From assembly GCF_013705725.1 (NCBI RefSeq), contig NZ_CP055481.1, forward strand, positions 2,976,001 through 3,040,000: a DNA stretch of 64,000 bases. The letters are read 5' to 3'. Made by a program: the position numbers and the translations under genes. This document shows, in pieces, positions 35,181-43,007 of this stretch. This DNA is from Klebsiella sp. RHBSTW-00484 (lineage in GTDB: Bacteria; Pseudomonadota; Gammaproteobacteria; Enterobacterales; Enterobacteriaceae). The notes beneath the pieces were generated by a model. That model saw nothing but the letters and a program-made list of their open reading frames with translations, was not told the DNA's origin and made no database searches. Positions within the stretch are counted from its first letter, which is position 1; every line of letters begins with the position of its first letter.

Positions 35181-37481
35181 ATGAGTAACAAAAGACGCGT
35201 CGTTCCGGGCGTCCATCCCTATGATGGTCCGGCGGGAGGCTGGGGAGCATTAAAAGCCACCGCCATCGCCGTTCGCACGCAAATGGATGCGCTTGATGCC
35301 CCCGCAACGCTACTGCGCACCAACCAGCCGGATGGTTTTGATTGCCCCGGCTGCGCCTGGCCGGACAAAGAGCATAAATCGACGTTTCAATTCTGCGAAA
35401 ACGGCGCGAAAGCGGTCACCTGGGAAGCCACCAGCAAACGCGTCACTGCGGAGTTTTTGGCGGCCAACACCGTCACTTCGCTGCTGGCGAAGAGCGATTT
35501 CGAACTGGAAGGCTACGGGCGCTTAACCCAGCCTTTGGTTTACGATAAGGGCAGCGATACGCTACGTCCGCTCGCCTGGGAAGAGGCGTTTGCCCGCATC
35601 GGCGAAATCCTCAGCGCGATGCAACCCAACGAAGTGGAATTCTACACCTCCGGGCGCGCTTCCAATGAAGTCGCTTACTTATTCCAGCTGTTTGCCCGCG
35701 AATTTGGCACCAATAACTTCCCGGACTGCTCCAATATGTGCCACGAATCGACCAGCGTCGGCCTGCCGCAGTCTATTGGCATCGGTAAAGGCACGGTTTC
35801 GCTGGATGATTTTGAGAAAACTGAACTGGTTATCTCCATCGGTCATAACCCCGGCACCAACCATCCGCGCATGATGGGCACGCTGCACGAACTGGCGCGC
35901 CGTGGTGTCCCGATCATTGTTTTCAACCCGCTAAAAGAGCGGGCGCTCGAACGCTTCGCCGATCCGCAGAACGTTATAGAGATGGCGACCTACAGCTCGA
36001 CCAACATCGCCTCCACTTATTTCCAGGTTAAAGCGGGCGGCGATGCGGCGGCGTTAAAGGGCATTGCGAAGGCGCTGCTGCGGTTGGAAGAAGAACAGGG
36101 CGAAGTACTGGATCGGGAGTTTATCGCCGAACATACCCTGGGCTTCACTGACTTTGCGCAGGATCTGCACGCCACAAGCTGGCCGGATATTGAACGCGAG
36201 TCGGGCCTGACGCGCGACAGTCTTGAACGCGTGGCGCTGGCTTATGCCAAATCGAACGCCACCATTATTACCTACGGGATGGGCATCACCCAGCATAACA
36301 AGGGCACTTCGAACGTACGCCTGATTGCCGATCTGCTGTTGATGCGCGGCAATATCGGTAAGCCAGGGGCCGGGATCTGCCCGCTGCGCGGCCACTCCAA
36401 CGTGCAGGGCAACCGCACCGTGGGCATTACCGAAAAACCGAGCGCCCAGTTCCTTGCCAACCTGCAACGGGTGTTCGGTTTCACGCCGCCGCAGGAGCAT
36501 GGCCACGATGCGGTAAAAGCGCTACAGGCGATGATCGACGGTGAAGCGAAAGCACTGCTGTGCCTTGGCGGTAACTTCGCGGTGGCGATGCCGGATCACG
36601 AGCGCGCTTTCCCGGCGGTGCGAAGTCTGGATCTAAGCGTGCATATTGGCACCAAGCTTAACCGCTCGCATCTGTTGGTGGCGAAAGAGACCTTTATTCT
36701 GCCGTGTCTGGGGCGTACCGAGCTGGATATCCAGCAGACGGGGCGTCAGTCGATTACCGTGGAAGATTCGATGTCGATGGTTCATGCCTCGTCGGGCAAG
36801 CTAAAACCGGGTTCACCGCAGTTGCGCTCTGAACCGGCGATTGTTGCCGCGATGGCCATGGCGACCCTGCCGGAGAGTAAAATTGACTGGCTGGGACTGG
36901 TCGCCGATTACGACAAGATCCGCGATCTGATCGAGCAGACTATTCCCGGTTTTGATGATTACAACCAGCGTATTCGCCATCCCGGCGGCTTTCGAATGCC
37001 GCTACCACCAACAGAACGTATCTGGCCGACGCCGACCGGCAAAGCGATGTTCTCGGTTTTCCACGGCGTGCACGAAAACCAGCAAGTTGATGGTGACGAT
37101 GTGATGCGTCTGGTTACGCTGCGTAGCCACGATCAGTACAACACCACGATTTACGCCATGGACGACCGTTACCGCGGCGTCTTTGGACGTCGCGATGTGC
37201 TGTTTATGAATGAGCAGGATATGGCGGAGCAGGGGTTCGAGCACGGCGACCGGGTGGATATTCGCTCCGCGCTGCCGGGTAATCACCAGCGGCTGGATGA
37301 TATCACGCTGGTCGCCTACAGCATTGCGCCGGGCACCGTCGCGGCTTACTATCCCGAAGCTAACGTCCTGGTGCCACTGGATTATCTCGATAAAGAGAGC
37401 GGTACGCCCTCTTATAAATCGGCGCCTGTTCGCTTGACGCTACGCTCGAAAGAGATCCGTACGCTGGAAGGGATTCGTTAG
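35181..37481 (+). CDS. YdeP/FdhF-like molybdopterin oxidoreductase
   Basis: A 766-residue protein resembling E. coli YdeP, a bis-MGD molybdoenzyme-like protein linked to acid resistance. Recognisable blocks are GFDCPGCAWPD, FYTSGRASNEVAYLFQLFAREFGTNNFPDCSNMCHESTSVGL, GHNPGTNHPRMMG and CPLRGHSNVQGNRTVGITEKPSAQF. There is no Tat or Sec signal, so it is cytoplasmic. The 35181 start (MSNKRRVVPGV) has AGGAG seven bases upstream. Overall similarity to YdeP looks like about half identity, so a paralogue rather than the same gene is possible. Confidence 0.9.
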   Translation: MSNKRRVVPGVHPYDGPAGGWGALKATAIAVRTQMDALDAPATLLRTNQPDGFDCPGCAWPDKEHKSTFQFCENGAKAVTWEATSKRVTAEFLAANTVTSLLAKSDFELEGYGRLTQPLVYDKGSDTLRPLAWEEAFARIGEILSAMQPNEVEFYTSGRASNEVAYLFQLFAREFGTNNFPDCSNMCHESTSVGLPQSIGIGKGTVSLDDFEKTELVISIGHNPGTNHPRMMGTLHELARRGVPIIVFNPLKERALERFADPQNVIEMATYSSTNIASTYFQVKAGGDAAALKGIAKALLRLEEEQGEVLDREFIAEHTLGFTDFAQDLHATSWPDIERESGLTRDSLERVALAYAKSNATIITYGMGITQHNKGTSNVRLIADLLLMRGNIGKPGAGICPLRGHSNVQGNRTVGITEKPSAQFLANLQRVFGFTPPQEHGHDAVKALQAMIDGEAKALLCLGGNFAVAMPDHERAFPAVRSLDLSVHIGTKLNRSHLLVAKETFILPCLGRTELDIQQTGRQSITVEDSMSMVHASSGKLKPGSPQLRSEPAIVAAMAMATLPESKIDWLGLVADYDKIRDLIEQTIPGFDDYNQRIRHPGGFRMPLPPTERIWPTPTGKAMFSVFHGVHENQQVDGDDVMRLVTLRSHDQYNTTIYAMDDRYRGVFGRRDVLFMNEQDMAEQGFEHGDRVDIRSALPGNHQRLDDITLVAYSIAPGTVAAYYPEANVLVPLDYLDKESGTPSYKSAPVRLTLRSKEIRTLEGIR

Positions 37482-37524
37482 GTCAATATTCGCCCACGGC
37501 GTATTTACCGCCGTGGGCGCTCCG

Positions 37525-38142
37525 CTACTTTTGCGCCAGAATAAGCTTGATACCCAGCCCGACAAACCCGGCGGCAAAGCTCACTCTGAGCCCCTGTAAG
37601 ACCCTGGGGCGCGTTAGCACATATCCGCGCATCGCCGCTGAAAATGCGCCATAGAGCATGAAAATTAGCAGCGTCATCAGCATAAATATTCCGCTTAATA
37701 TCAGCATCTCCTTGATCGGGGAAGCCGAGTTGCTGTGGATAAACTGCGGCAAAAAGGCGAGAAAAAAGAGCGGCAGCTTGGGGTTAAGCAGATTGATCAG
37801 GATAGCGTGGGTAATCACCTGGAGTAGATTGCGTCTCTCGCCGTTTTCCACGCTCAGGCTACTGCGCTGGGTGAGGGTGGCCCACGCCAGATACAGCAGC
37901 CAGGCGACGCCCGCATATTTCACCAGTTCGAATGCGCCGGGCGTGCTGTGGAGAATCGCCGCGAGCCCGGTTATCGCCGCAAGCATATGCGGAATAATGC
38001 CCAGCGTGCAGCCGAAGGCCGCGGCAAAACTCATGCGCCTTCCCGCCGATAAACCGGTGGCGATGGTGTAAAGCGTCCCGGTGCCGGGGGCGATAACCAC
38101 AATAAGTGAAGTCAGAAGAAACTCAGGGCTGATTAACGACAT
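37525..38142 (-). CDS. LysE/RhtB-family amino acid exporter
   Basis: The 205-residue, six-span protein carries the LysE family opening FLLTSLIVVIAPGTGTLYTIATGLSAGRRMSF and the ILINLLNPKLPLFFLAFLPQFI motif. It probably exports an amino acid. It lies after the broken AraC gene on the same strand and may have been under its control. Confidence 0.92.
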   Translation of the reverse strand: MSLISPEFLLTSLIVVIAPGTGTLYTIATGLSAGRRMSFAAAFGCTLGIIPHMLAAITGLAAILHSTPGAFELVKYAGVAWLLYLAWATLTQRSSLSVENGERRNLLQVITHAILINLLNPKLPLFFLAFLPQFIHSNSASPIKEMLILSGIFMLMTLLIFMLYGAFSAAMRGYVLTRPRVLQGLRVSFAAGFVGLGIKLILAQK

Positions 38143-38227
38143 AACGTAGTTCCTGGCGTAAAAAATAGAAGGCCTGAGTATTTATGAAAGCGTCGCGTCG
38201 GTATTGAACAAAATTGCACTCCGCCAG

Positions 38228-39085
38228 CTAACGGAGCGCCTGATAGCGTCCTGGCGTCATGGCAAACTGTTTTTGAAAGGCTCGGGTGAGATGGCTTTGA
38301 TCGGCAAAACCGGCCATCAGTGCGGTGTCAGCGGGTGAATGGCCAGCAGCTAACAGACGGCGTGCCAGCCGCACGCGGGACTGTATCAGGTAGGCGTGCG
38401 GCGTGATGCCGGTTTCGCGAGCGAAGCCGCGGATCAATTGAAAGCGGCTGATACCGCTCAGGGCGGCGAGAACGTCGAGAGAGATTTTCTCTTCAGGGGC
38501 ATCATCAATATATTATCTGGCCAGCGCAACAGCCGGAGAGTCGCATTTATCAGGCGACCTGGTGCAGAGATGAAAACGGGTGACCCGCATCAGGCATTGC
38601 AGCAGCGCCTCTTCCATTGCAATATCGTCGGTCACAAGGGCGGTAATCTCGCTAAAAAGCCGTTGCATAAGCCCGCGCAACTGCGGGTCCTCAACGACCG
38701 GGCGCAGGAGAATATCTTCGGCCTTCCTCTCTCCCTGAAATTCGCCAGCAACCCGTTCAGGGTTGAGATAAACCATCTGCCAGCTGCGGTGGCCATCCAG
38801 CGGAATGCCATCGTGCATCTCCCCCGGGTTGACCATAATGATATTTCCGGCGGCGGCCTCGATTTTACCAAGATGGCTCCACGAGCGCTGTGCGCCCTGA
38901 GAGAAAATGCCGATACCGAATTGATCGTGCGAATGGCGCGAAAAGCTCTGTTCCGTGACTAACGACATGGCTTCCAGCCCCGGCAGAGTTAGCCGGTGCT
39001 GCTGAACGTGATGAAGGCGAGTTTTCAACGGTTTCTCCTGCCAGTGCATGGCATGAGTGTAGCCCTGTGAACGCGGGACCAGCAA
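38228..39085 (-). pseudogene. AraC-family regulator interrupted by a nonsense codon
   Basis: One frame of 286 codons encodes an AraC-type protein with an N-terminal cupin sensor (SRHSHDQFGIGIFSQGAQRSW ... VNPGEMHDGIP) and a C-terminal double HTH (ISLDVLAALSGISRFQLIRGFARETGITPHAYLIQSR ... MAGFADQSHLTRAFQKQFAMTPGRYQ). A TAA at 38513-38515 splits it exactly between the domains; the frame is otherwise intact on both sides. The likely original codon is GAA (AREYIDDAP). The start may be MHWQEKPL at 39049. The separate C-terminal part could in principle restart. Confidence 0.85.
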
Positions 39086-39191
39086 CAGCCGAACGGCGCT
39101 TGAATTTCGTCAACGCTGCACATAACATTTAACTAACATTTTCTGCTGTGTTTACAGCACAATGAGAAAGCGCAAACACACTGGATAACTG

Positions 39192-40085
39192 ATGGATATC
39201 AAACAGCTTAAATATCTGATTGCGCTCGACCGGACGCGTCATTTCGGCCAGGCCGCGGCGGCCTGTCATATCACTCAGCCCACGCTTTCTATGCGTATTC
39301 GCAACCTTGAAGAAGAACTTAATTTGACGCTGATCCAGCGTGGGCAGCGGTTTGAGGGATTTACCCCGGAAGGGGAACGTATTCTGGCGTGGGCACGAGC
39401 GCTGCTGGCAGCGCACGACGGGCTGGAAGCGGAGGCGGCGATTTGTCGCGGGCAGATGGTAGGTCAGTTAAGAGTCGGAATGGTGCCTTTAGCCAGTCTT
39501 AATCCGATGCAACTGATAAAACCGCTGGCGGATAAATACCCAGAGCTACAGTTCAGCCTGCTATCGATGACTTCGGAGCAGATCATCGATGGTGTCAGCC
39601 GCAACCAGCTGGACCTGGGGATCTGCTATCTGCATCACGTCGATAGCCAATTGTTTAACGTGCTCTGGCTGCCAGATACCCGTATGGGTCTGCTGCACGA
39701 TAAGCGGCATTTTCAGTTCGACGACGCGATCCCTGACTGGGAGACGCTGGCCGCGCTGCCGCTTGGGTTTCTGACCAAGGGTATGTATTACCGTGAATCA
39801 ATTGAAATGAGTTTTAAAGCCAAAGGGCTGGCGCCAAAGTACGTTTTTGAAAGCGACTCCACTTTTCAAATTATTCAGGCGGTGCAGGCCGGGATCTGCT
39901 GCGCGATTATGCCGCTCAATAACGGTCTTGAAGCGTTAAGTGATAACCTGGAAATTCTGCCAATGACGGAGACGGAGGTCGATTCGATGCTGGCGCTGAT
40001 TATGCGTAACAAAGAGCCGGTGTCGTCGCTGGCGGAAAAATGTTTTGCCGATGCGCAGCGGATTTTTGGCGAGTCGGTAAGCTAG
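39192..40085 (+). CDS. LysR-family regulator (OxyR-like fold)
   Basis: A 297-residue LysR protein with HTH RHFGQAAAACHITQPTLSMRIRNLEEELNLTLIQRGQRFEGFTPEG and an effector domain whose RVGMVPLASLNP and GICCAIMPLNNGLE blocks are typical of the group. It is divergent from the AraC gene. It overlaps the stop codon of the convergent methyltransferase gene by three bases. Target genes unknown. Confidence 0.92.
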   Translation: MDIKQLKYLIALDRTRHFGQAAAACHITQPTLSMRIRNLEEELNLTLIQRGQRFEGFTPEGERILAWARALLAAHDGLEAEAAICRGQMVGQLRVGMVPLASLNPMQLIKPLADKYPELQFSLLSMTSEQIIDGVSRNQLDLGICYLHHVDSQLFNVLWLPDTRMGLLHDKRHFQFDDAIPDWETLAALPLGFLTKGMYYRESIEMSFKAKGLAPKYVFESDSTFQIIQAVQAGICCAIMPLNNGLEALSDNLEILPMTETEVDSMLALIMRNKEPVSSLAEKCFADAQRIFGESVS

Positions 40086-40690
40086 CCGCGCTTAGCCGCC
40101 AGCCAGACCGTGCGGCCACCGCACTGCGGGTCCTCCACGCTATGTTTCACCACCTTAAAAGCATATTGTTGCAGCAATGCCTGATACTCCTCCGATGCCA
40201 GGCTCGAGTGGTAAAGCGGCTCGCCAGCAAACAGCCCGATCGCCTCGCCGTTGCTGGTACCGGTATTAAACATCAACGCCGCACCGTCATCAGCATGGGT
40301 GGCGAAGAGGCTAAACATCCTGCGCTGATCGGTCCGCGGAAGATGGAAAAAACTGTCCCACGCCAGCACGCCATCAAACTTTTCTGTTAGCGCCAGTTCG
40401 CGCATATCTCCGGTTAACCAGCGGCTGGCGGGGAATTTCTGCTGACACAGGGCAATCATTGACGGCGAAGCATCAACACCCGTCACGCGAAAACCCTGGC
40501 TGAGCAGATATTCGGCAATCGGCGAGGCATTGCCACAGCCAATATCCAGGATTGCTCCTCCAGGCTTGATGATGCTAAGAAATCTGTCCAGCCACGGCTT
40601 TTCAAACAGGCTGGTAGAGCGCAGGGTCTGAAACGTGGCCCACTGCTTTTCATACAGCGCGACGATGTTTTTTGCTGAAGGATGATCCAT
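40082..40690 (-). CDS. SAM-dependent methyltransferase
   Basis: A 202-residue class I methyltransferase. Motif I is GGAILDIGCGNASPIAEYLLSQGFRVTGVDAS and the post-I acidic region FDGVLAWDSFFHLPR is present. The substrate cannot be told. Its TAG stop shares the palindrome CTAG with the stop of the convergent LysR gene. Confidence 0.9.
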   Translation of the reverse strand: MDHPSAKNIVALYEKQWATFQTLRSTSLFEKPWLDRFLSIIKPGGAILDIGCGNASPIAEYLLSQGFRVTGVDASPSMIALCQQKFPASRWLTGDMRELALTEKFDGVLAWDSFFHLPRTDQRRMFSLFATHADDGAALMFNTGTSNGEAIGLFAGEPLYHSSLASEEYQALLQQYAFKVVKHSVEDPQCGGRTVWLAAKRG

Positions 40691-40794
40691 TTTTTCCTAC
40701 CTGATTAGCGACTACTCGCTCTTAGCCTGCCATCTGCGACTGGGTAAATTTAAGCCTGACGTGTGTTCTGTCAGGCATTAAGTGGCGCTCGCTA

Positions 40795-42204
40795 TCAGAT
40801 ATCTTCCAGACTAATTCCCCGGGTTTTTGGACCAAAAATTCCCACTGACAGCATCACCATCAGCATACTGGCGACGATAAAGCTGATGACGCCTGGCGTA
40901 CCGGCATATTGCAAAATAATGCCGATCAGAATACTGGTGATCGCCGTCGACAGGCGGCTGAAGGAGTAGCAGAAACCTACCGCCCGTGCGCGAATACGGG
41001 TCGGGAACACTTCAGCCTGATAGGCGTGGTAGCTGATGGTCAGCCAGGCGTTGGACCAGGTGATCATAAATCCGCAAATTACCAGCAGCGCCGGGCTGTT
41101 TTGTAGCGCAAACAGGGTGCCGAACACCACGGTCATCAGCGCCGAGAGAACTATCTGCCATTTGTTTTCGAAGCGATGTACAAAGCGGGTGCAGAAAAGG
41201 CAGCCAATCGGGTAGGCCAGCGTAATAAAGAACGCATACAGCAGGCTATGGGTGATGCTTGCCCCCTGGCCGGAAAGCAGCGCGGGCAGCCAGTTACCAA
41301 AACCAAAGAAGCCGATTGCCTGGAAGAAGTTCATCACCATCAGCATGATGGTGCGTTTGCGGTACTGCGGAGCCCAGATCTCTTTGAAAGCACCCATTTT
41401 GCGCTGAGACGGTTGTTTTTCGACATGGTGGCGAGGGGAAGGAGAAACGCCGCAGCGCTGTTCCATTTCGCACATCACCTCGTGCGCCTCTTCATGACGG
41501 CCTTTTTCATCCAGCCAGCGCGCTGACTCCGGCAGCTTTTTGCGAATAACCCAAATTACCAGGGAGCAAAGAGCACCGAAGATAATCACCCAGCGCCAGC
41601 CGGTGAGGCCGAAAAGGGTGATCGGCACCAGCATCCATGACATCAGCGCCACCGCAGGTACCGATAAAAACTGGATAAAGAAAGCGAAAGCGAAGGCTTT
41701 GTTGCGCAGATGCGTCGGTACCCATTCGCTTAAATAGGTGTCGATGGTTACCAGCTCAATACCGAGGCCGATCCCGACCAGAAAGCGGCAGAAAATTACC
41801 CCTTCGGCGCTGTTCTGCAACGCCATAATCAATGAAAAAATGCCGTACCAGGCGAGGGCAAACATAAAGGTGTGGCGTCGCCCCAGTTTATCCGCCAGCG
41901 GTGCAAGCAGGCTGGCACCGATAAACAGCCCCAGAAAGGTGGATGAGGCGAAAGCCGCCTGGTCGGAGATACCAAAGATGCCGTTCTCGCCAGTATGGAA
42001 AATATCCTCTGCCAGCAGTCCGGTACTGATATACCCGGTCTGAAAAAGATCGTACAGTTCGAAGAAGCCGCCCAGCGCCAGCAGGGTGATAAAAGACCAC
42101 AGGCCGATGGAGGCGGGCAGCGCATCGATACGAGCGGTTAAGCTGGCGTGGGCTTGTTCTGGGGAGGCGAACGTGGCGTCGCCCAGAACCTGGGTGGTAG
42201 ACAT
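40795..42204 (-). CDS. MFS transporter, metabolite:H+ symporter type
   Basis: A 469-residue, 12-span MFS protein of the sugar-porter-like group: LADKLGRRHTFMFALAWYG between TM2 and TM3, YLSEWVPTHLRNKAFAFAFF and the C-terminal half YQAEVFPTRIRARAVGFCYSFSRLSTA. It resembles E. coli YdjE/YdjK-type carriers of unknown substrate. It is a single gene with its promoter in the 343-bp region shared with mgtB. Confidence 0.9.
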   Translation of the reverse strand: MSTTQVLGDATFASPEQAHASLTARIDALPASIGLWSFITLLALGGFFELYDLFQTGYISTGLLAEDIFHTGENGIFGISDQAAFASSTFLGLFIGASLLAPLADKLGRRHTFMFALAWYGIFSLIMALQNSAEGVIFCRFLVGIGLGIELVTIDTYLSEWVPTHLRNKAFAFAFFIQFLSVPAVALMSWMLVPITLFGLTGWRWVIIFGALCSLVIWVIRKKLPESARWLDEKGRHEEAHEVMCEMEQRCGVSPSPRHHVEKQPSQRKMGAFKEIWAPQYRKRTIMLMVMNFFQAIGFFGFGNWLPALLSGQGASITHSLLYAFFITLAYPIGCLFCTRFVHRFENKWQIVLSALMTVVFGTLFALQNSPALLVICGFMITWSNAWLTISYHAYQAEVFPTRIRARAVGFCYSFSRLSTAITSILIGIILQYAGTPGVISFIVASMLMVMLSVGIFGPKTRGISLEDI

Positions 42205-42547
42205 ATTATTATTTTCCTCAGATAAAATGTTTGCCTGCTAATGTTAATTGATTGTTAATAGTTTTAAATTTTTAATCGCTTCTCTTAACGACGCTGTGCA
42301 GCGGAAAATGTTGATGAAATGTGAAAGTGTTCGTGAATACGCTGGTTTTAAGCGAAACAGGCGGCAGGATTTGAAGCAAACCACCGGGGGAAGCGGAATG
42401 GGGGCCTGAGTTCTTTTTCTGTAACGTCAAATGATCAAATAATTTTAGCTATTAGATAATTCTAAACAAACCATCACCAGAGCGACATTTTAACTTTACT
42501 CAAATAGTTGAGTGACTATAATGAGCACAAATTCAATCAGGAGAAAT
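42205..42547. other. Divergent promoter region of the MFS gene and mgtB
   Basis: 343 AT-rich bases with no gene. The mgtB-side promoter includes TATAAT (42517-42522) and the inverted repeat ACTCAA-ATAG-TTGAGT (42498-42513) just upstream of it. I could not find a convincing PhoP box. Confidence 0.5.
42498..42522 (+). promoter_or_regulatory. Putative mgtB promoter: palindrome plus -10 box
   Basis: A consensus TATAAT (42517-42522) is preceded by the perfect inverted repeat ACTCAA-ATAG-TTGAGT (42498-42513), which would lie in the spacer between the -35 and -10 positions. Transcription would begin near 42529, giving a leader of about 480 bases to mgtB. Confidence 0.45.
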
Positions 42548-42589
42548 ATGTTGGACAGTCACCCTTACTTAAACATCAAGGCAAGCTGA
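42548..42589 (+). CDS. Leader ORF 1 of mgtB
   Basis: A 13-codon frame, MLDSHPYLNIKAS, behind CAGGAGAAAT and close to the predicted transcript start. A GC hairpin (GCTGC ... GCAGC, about 42606-42630) follows. In Salmonella the mgtCBR leader holds two short ORFs, mgtM and mgtP, which sense ATP and charged tRNA-Pro. This one takes the place of the first; sequence identity with mgtM is not claimed. Confidence 0.5.
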   Translation: MLDSHPYLNIKAS

Positions 42590-42696
42590 CGCTATTTCTT
42601 CTGCGCTGCTTGCCACCCGGCGGGCAGCAATCCTTCTGTTATTGACGATTGCATCCCATATAAAGTAAACGCAGCGCTGCTGCGAGGATAATCGTT

Positions 42697-42747
42697 ATGT
42701 TCATGTTTAAAAACACGCTGTTTCCTCCACCACATCTTCGACGCTAA
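42697..42747 (+). CDS. Leader ORF 2 of mgtB with a Pro-Pro-Pro run (mgtP/mgtL-like)
   Basis: A 16-codon frame, MFMFKNTLFPPPHLRR, with GAGG nine to ten bases upstream. Three Pro codons in a row (CCT CCA CCA, 42724-42732) would slow the ribosome when proline or EF-P is short. Pro codons in mgtL and mgtP do exactly this in Salmonella, raising mgtA and mgtCBR transcription. The same logic is inferred here for mgtB. Confidence 0.6.
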   Translation: MFMFKNTLFPPPHLRR

Positions 42748-42898
42748 TCGCCTGTCAGGGCGAGGTTTTGTCGCGTTATCGTTAAAATTGGCAGTTTTTT
42801 TCTTCCCGTAAAACGGAAGGATGCTTGCTGCTTTTTTATATTTCACTAACGCTTTCTTAATTCAATTACCCTGCGAATGATCGCATAAGGAGGGAATG

Positions 42899-42925
42899 AT
42901 GGATATTCCCATAGGCCTAAAGTAA
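42899..42925 (+). CDS. Possible leader ORF 3 of mgtB
   Basis: An 8-codon frame, MDIPIGLK, follows the very strong ribosome site AAGGAGGG (42888-42894). A second ATG three bases earlier gives one more Met. It ends 82 bases before mgtB. So strong a site in front of so short a frame suggests a regulatory ribosome-loading point, or chance. Confidence 0.4.
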   Translation: MDIPIGLK

Positions 42926-43007
42926 TACGCGCTTAATAGCAAAAGAAATACATTATGCATAGATATTTTATGCAGGGACAAACACGTTTTAAATTTGGGG
43001 AACAATC

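Noticed and set aside
42592..42846. 84-codon minus-strand frame in the mgtB leader
   Set aside because: Antisense to the leader ORFs; no ribosome site and no recognisable protein.
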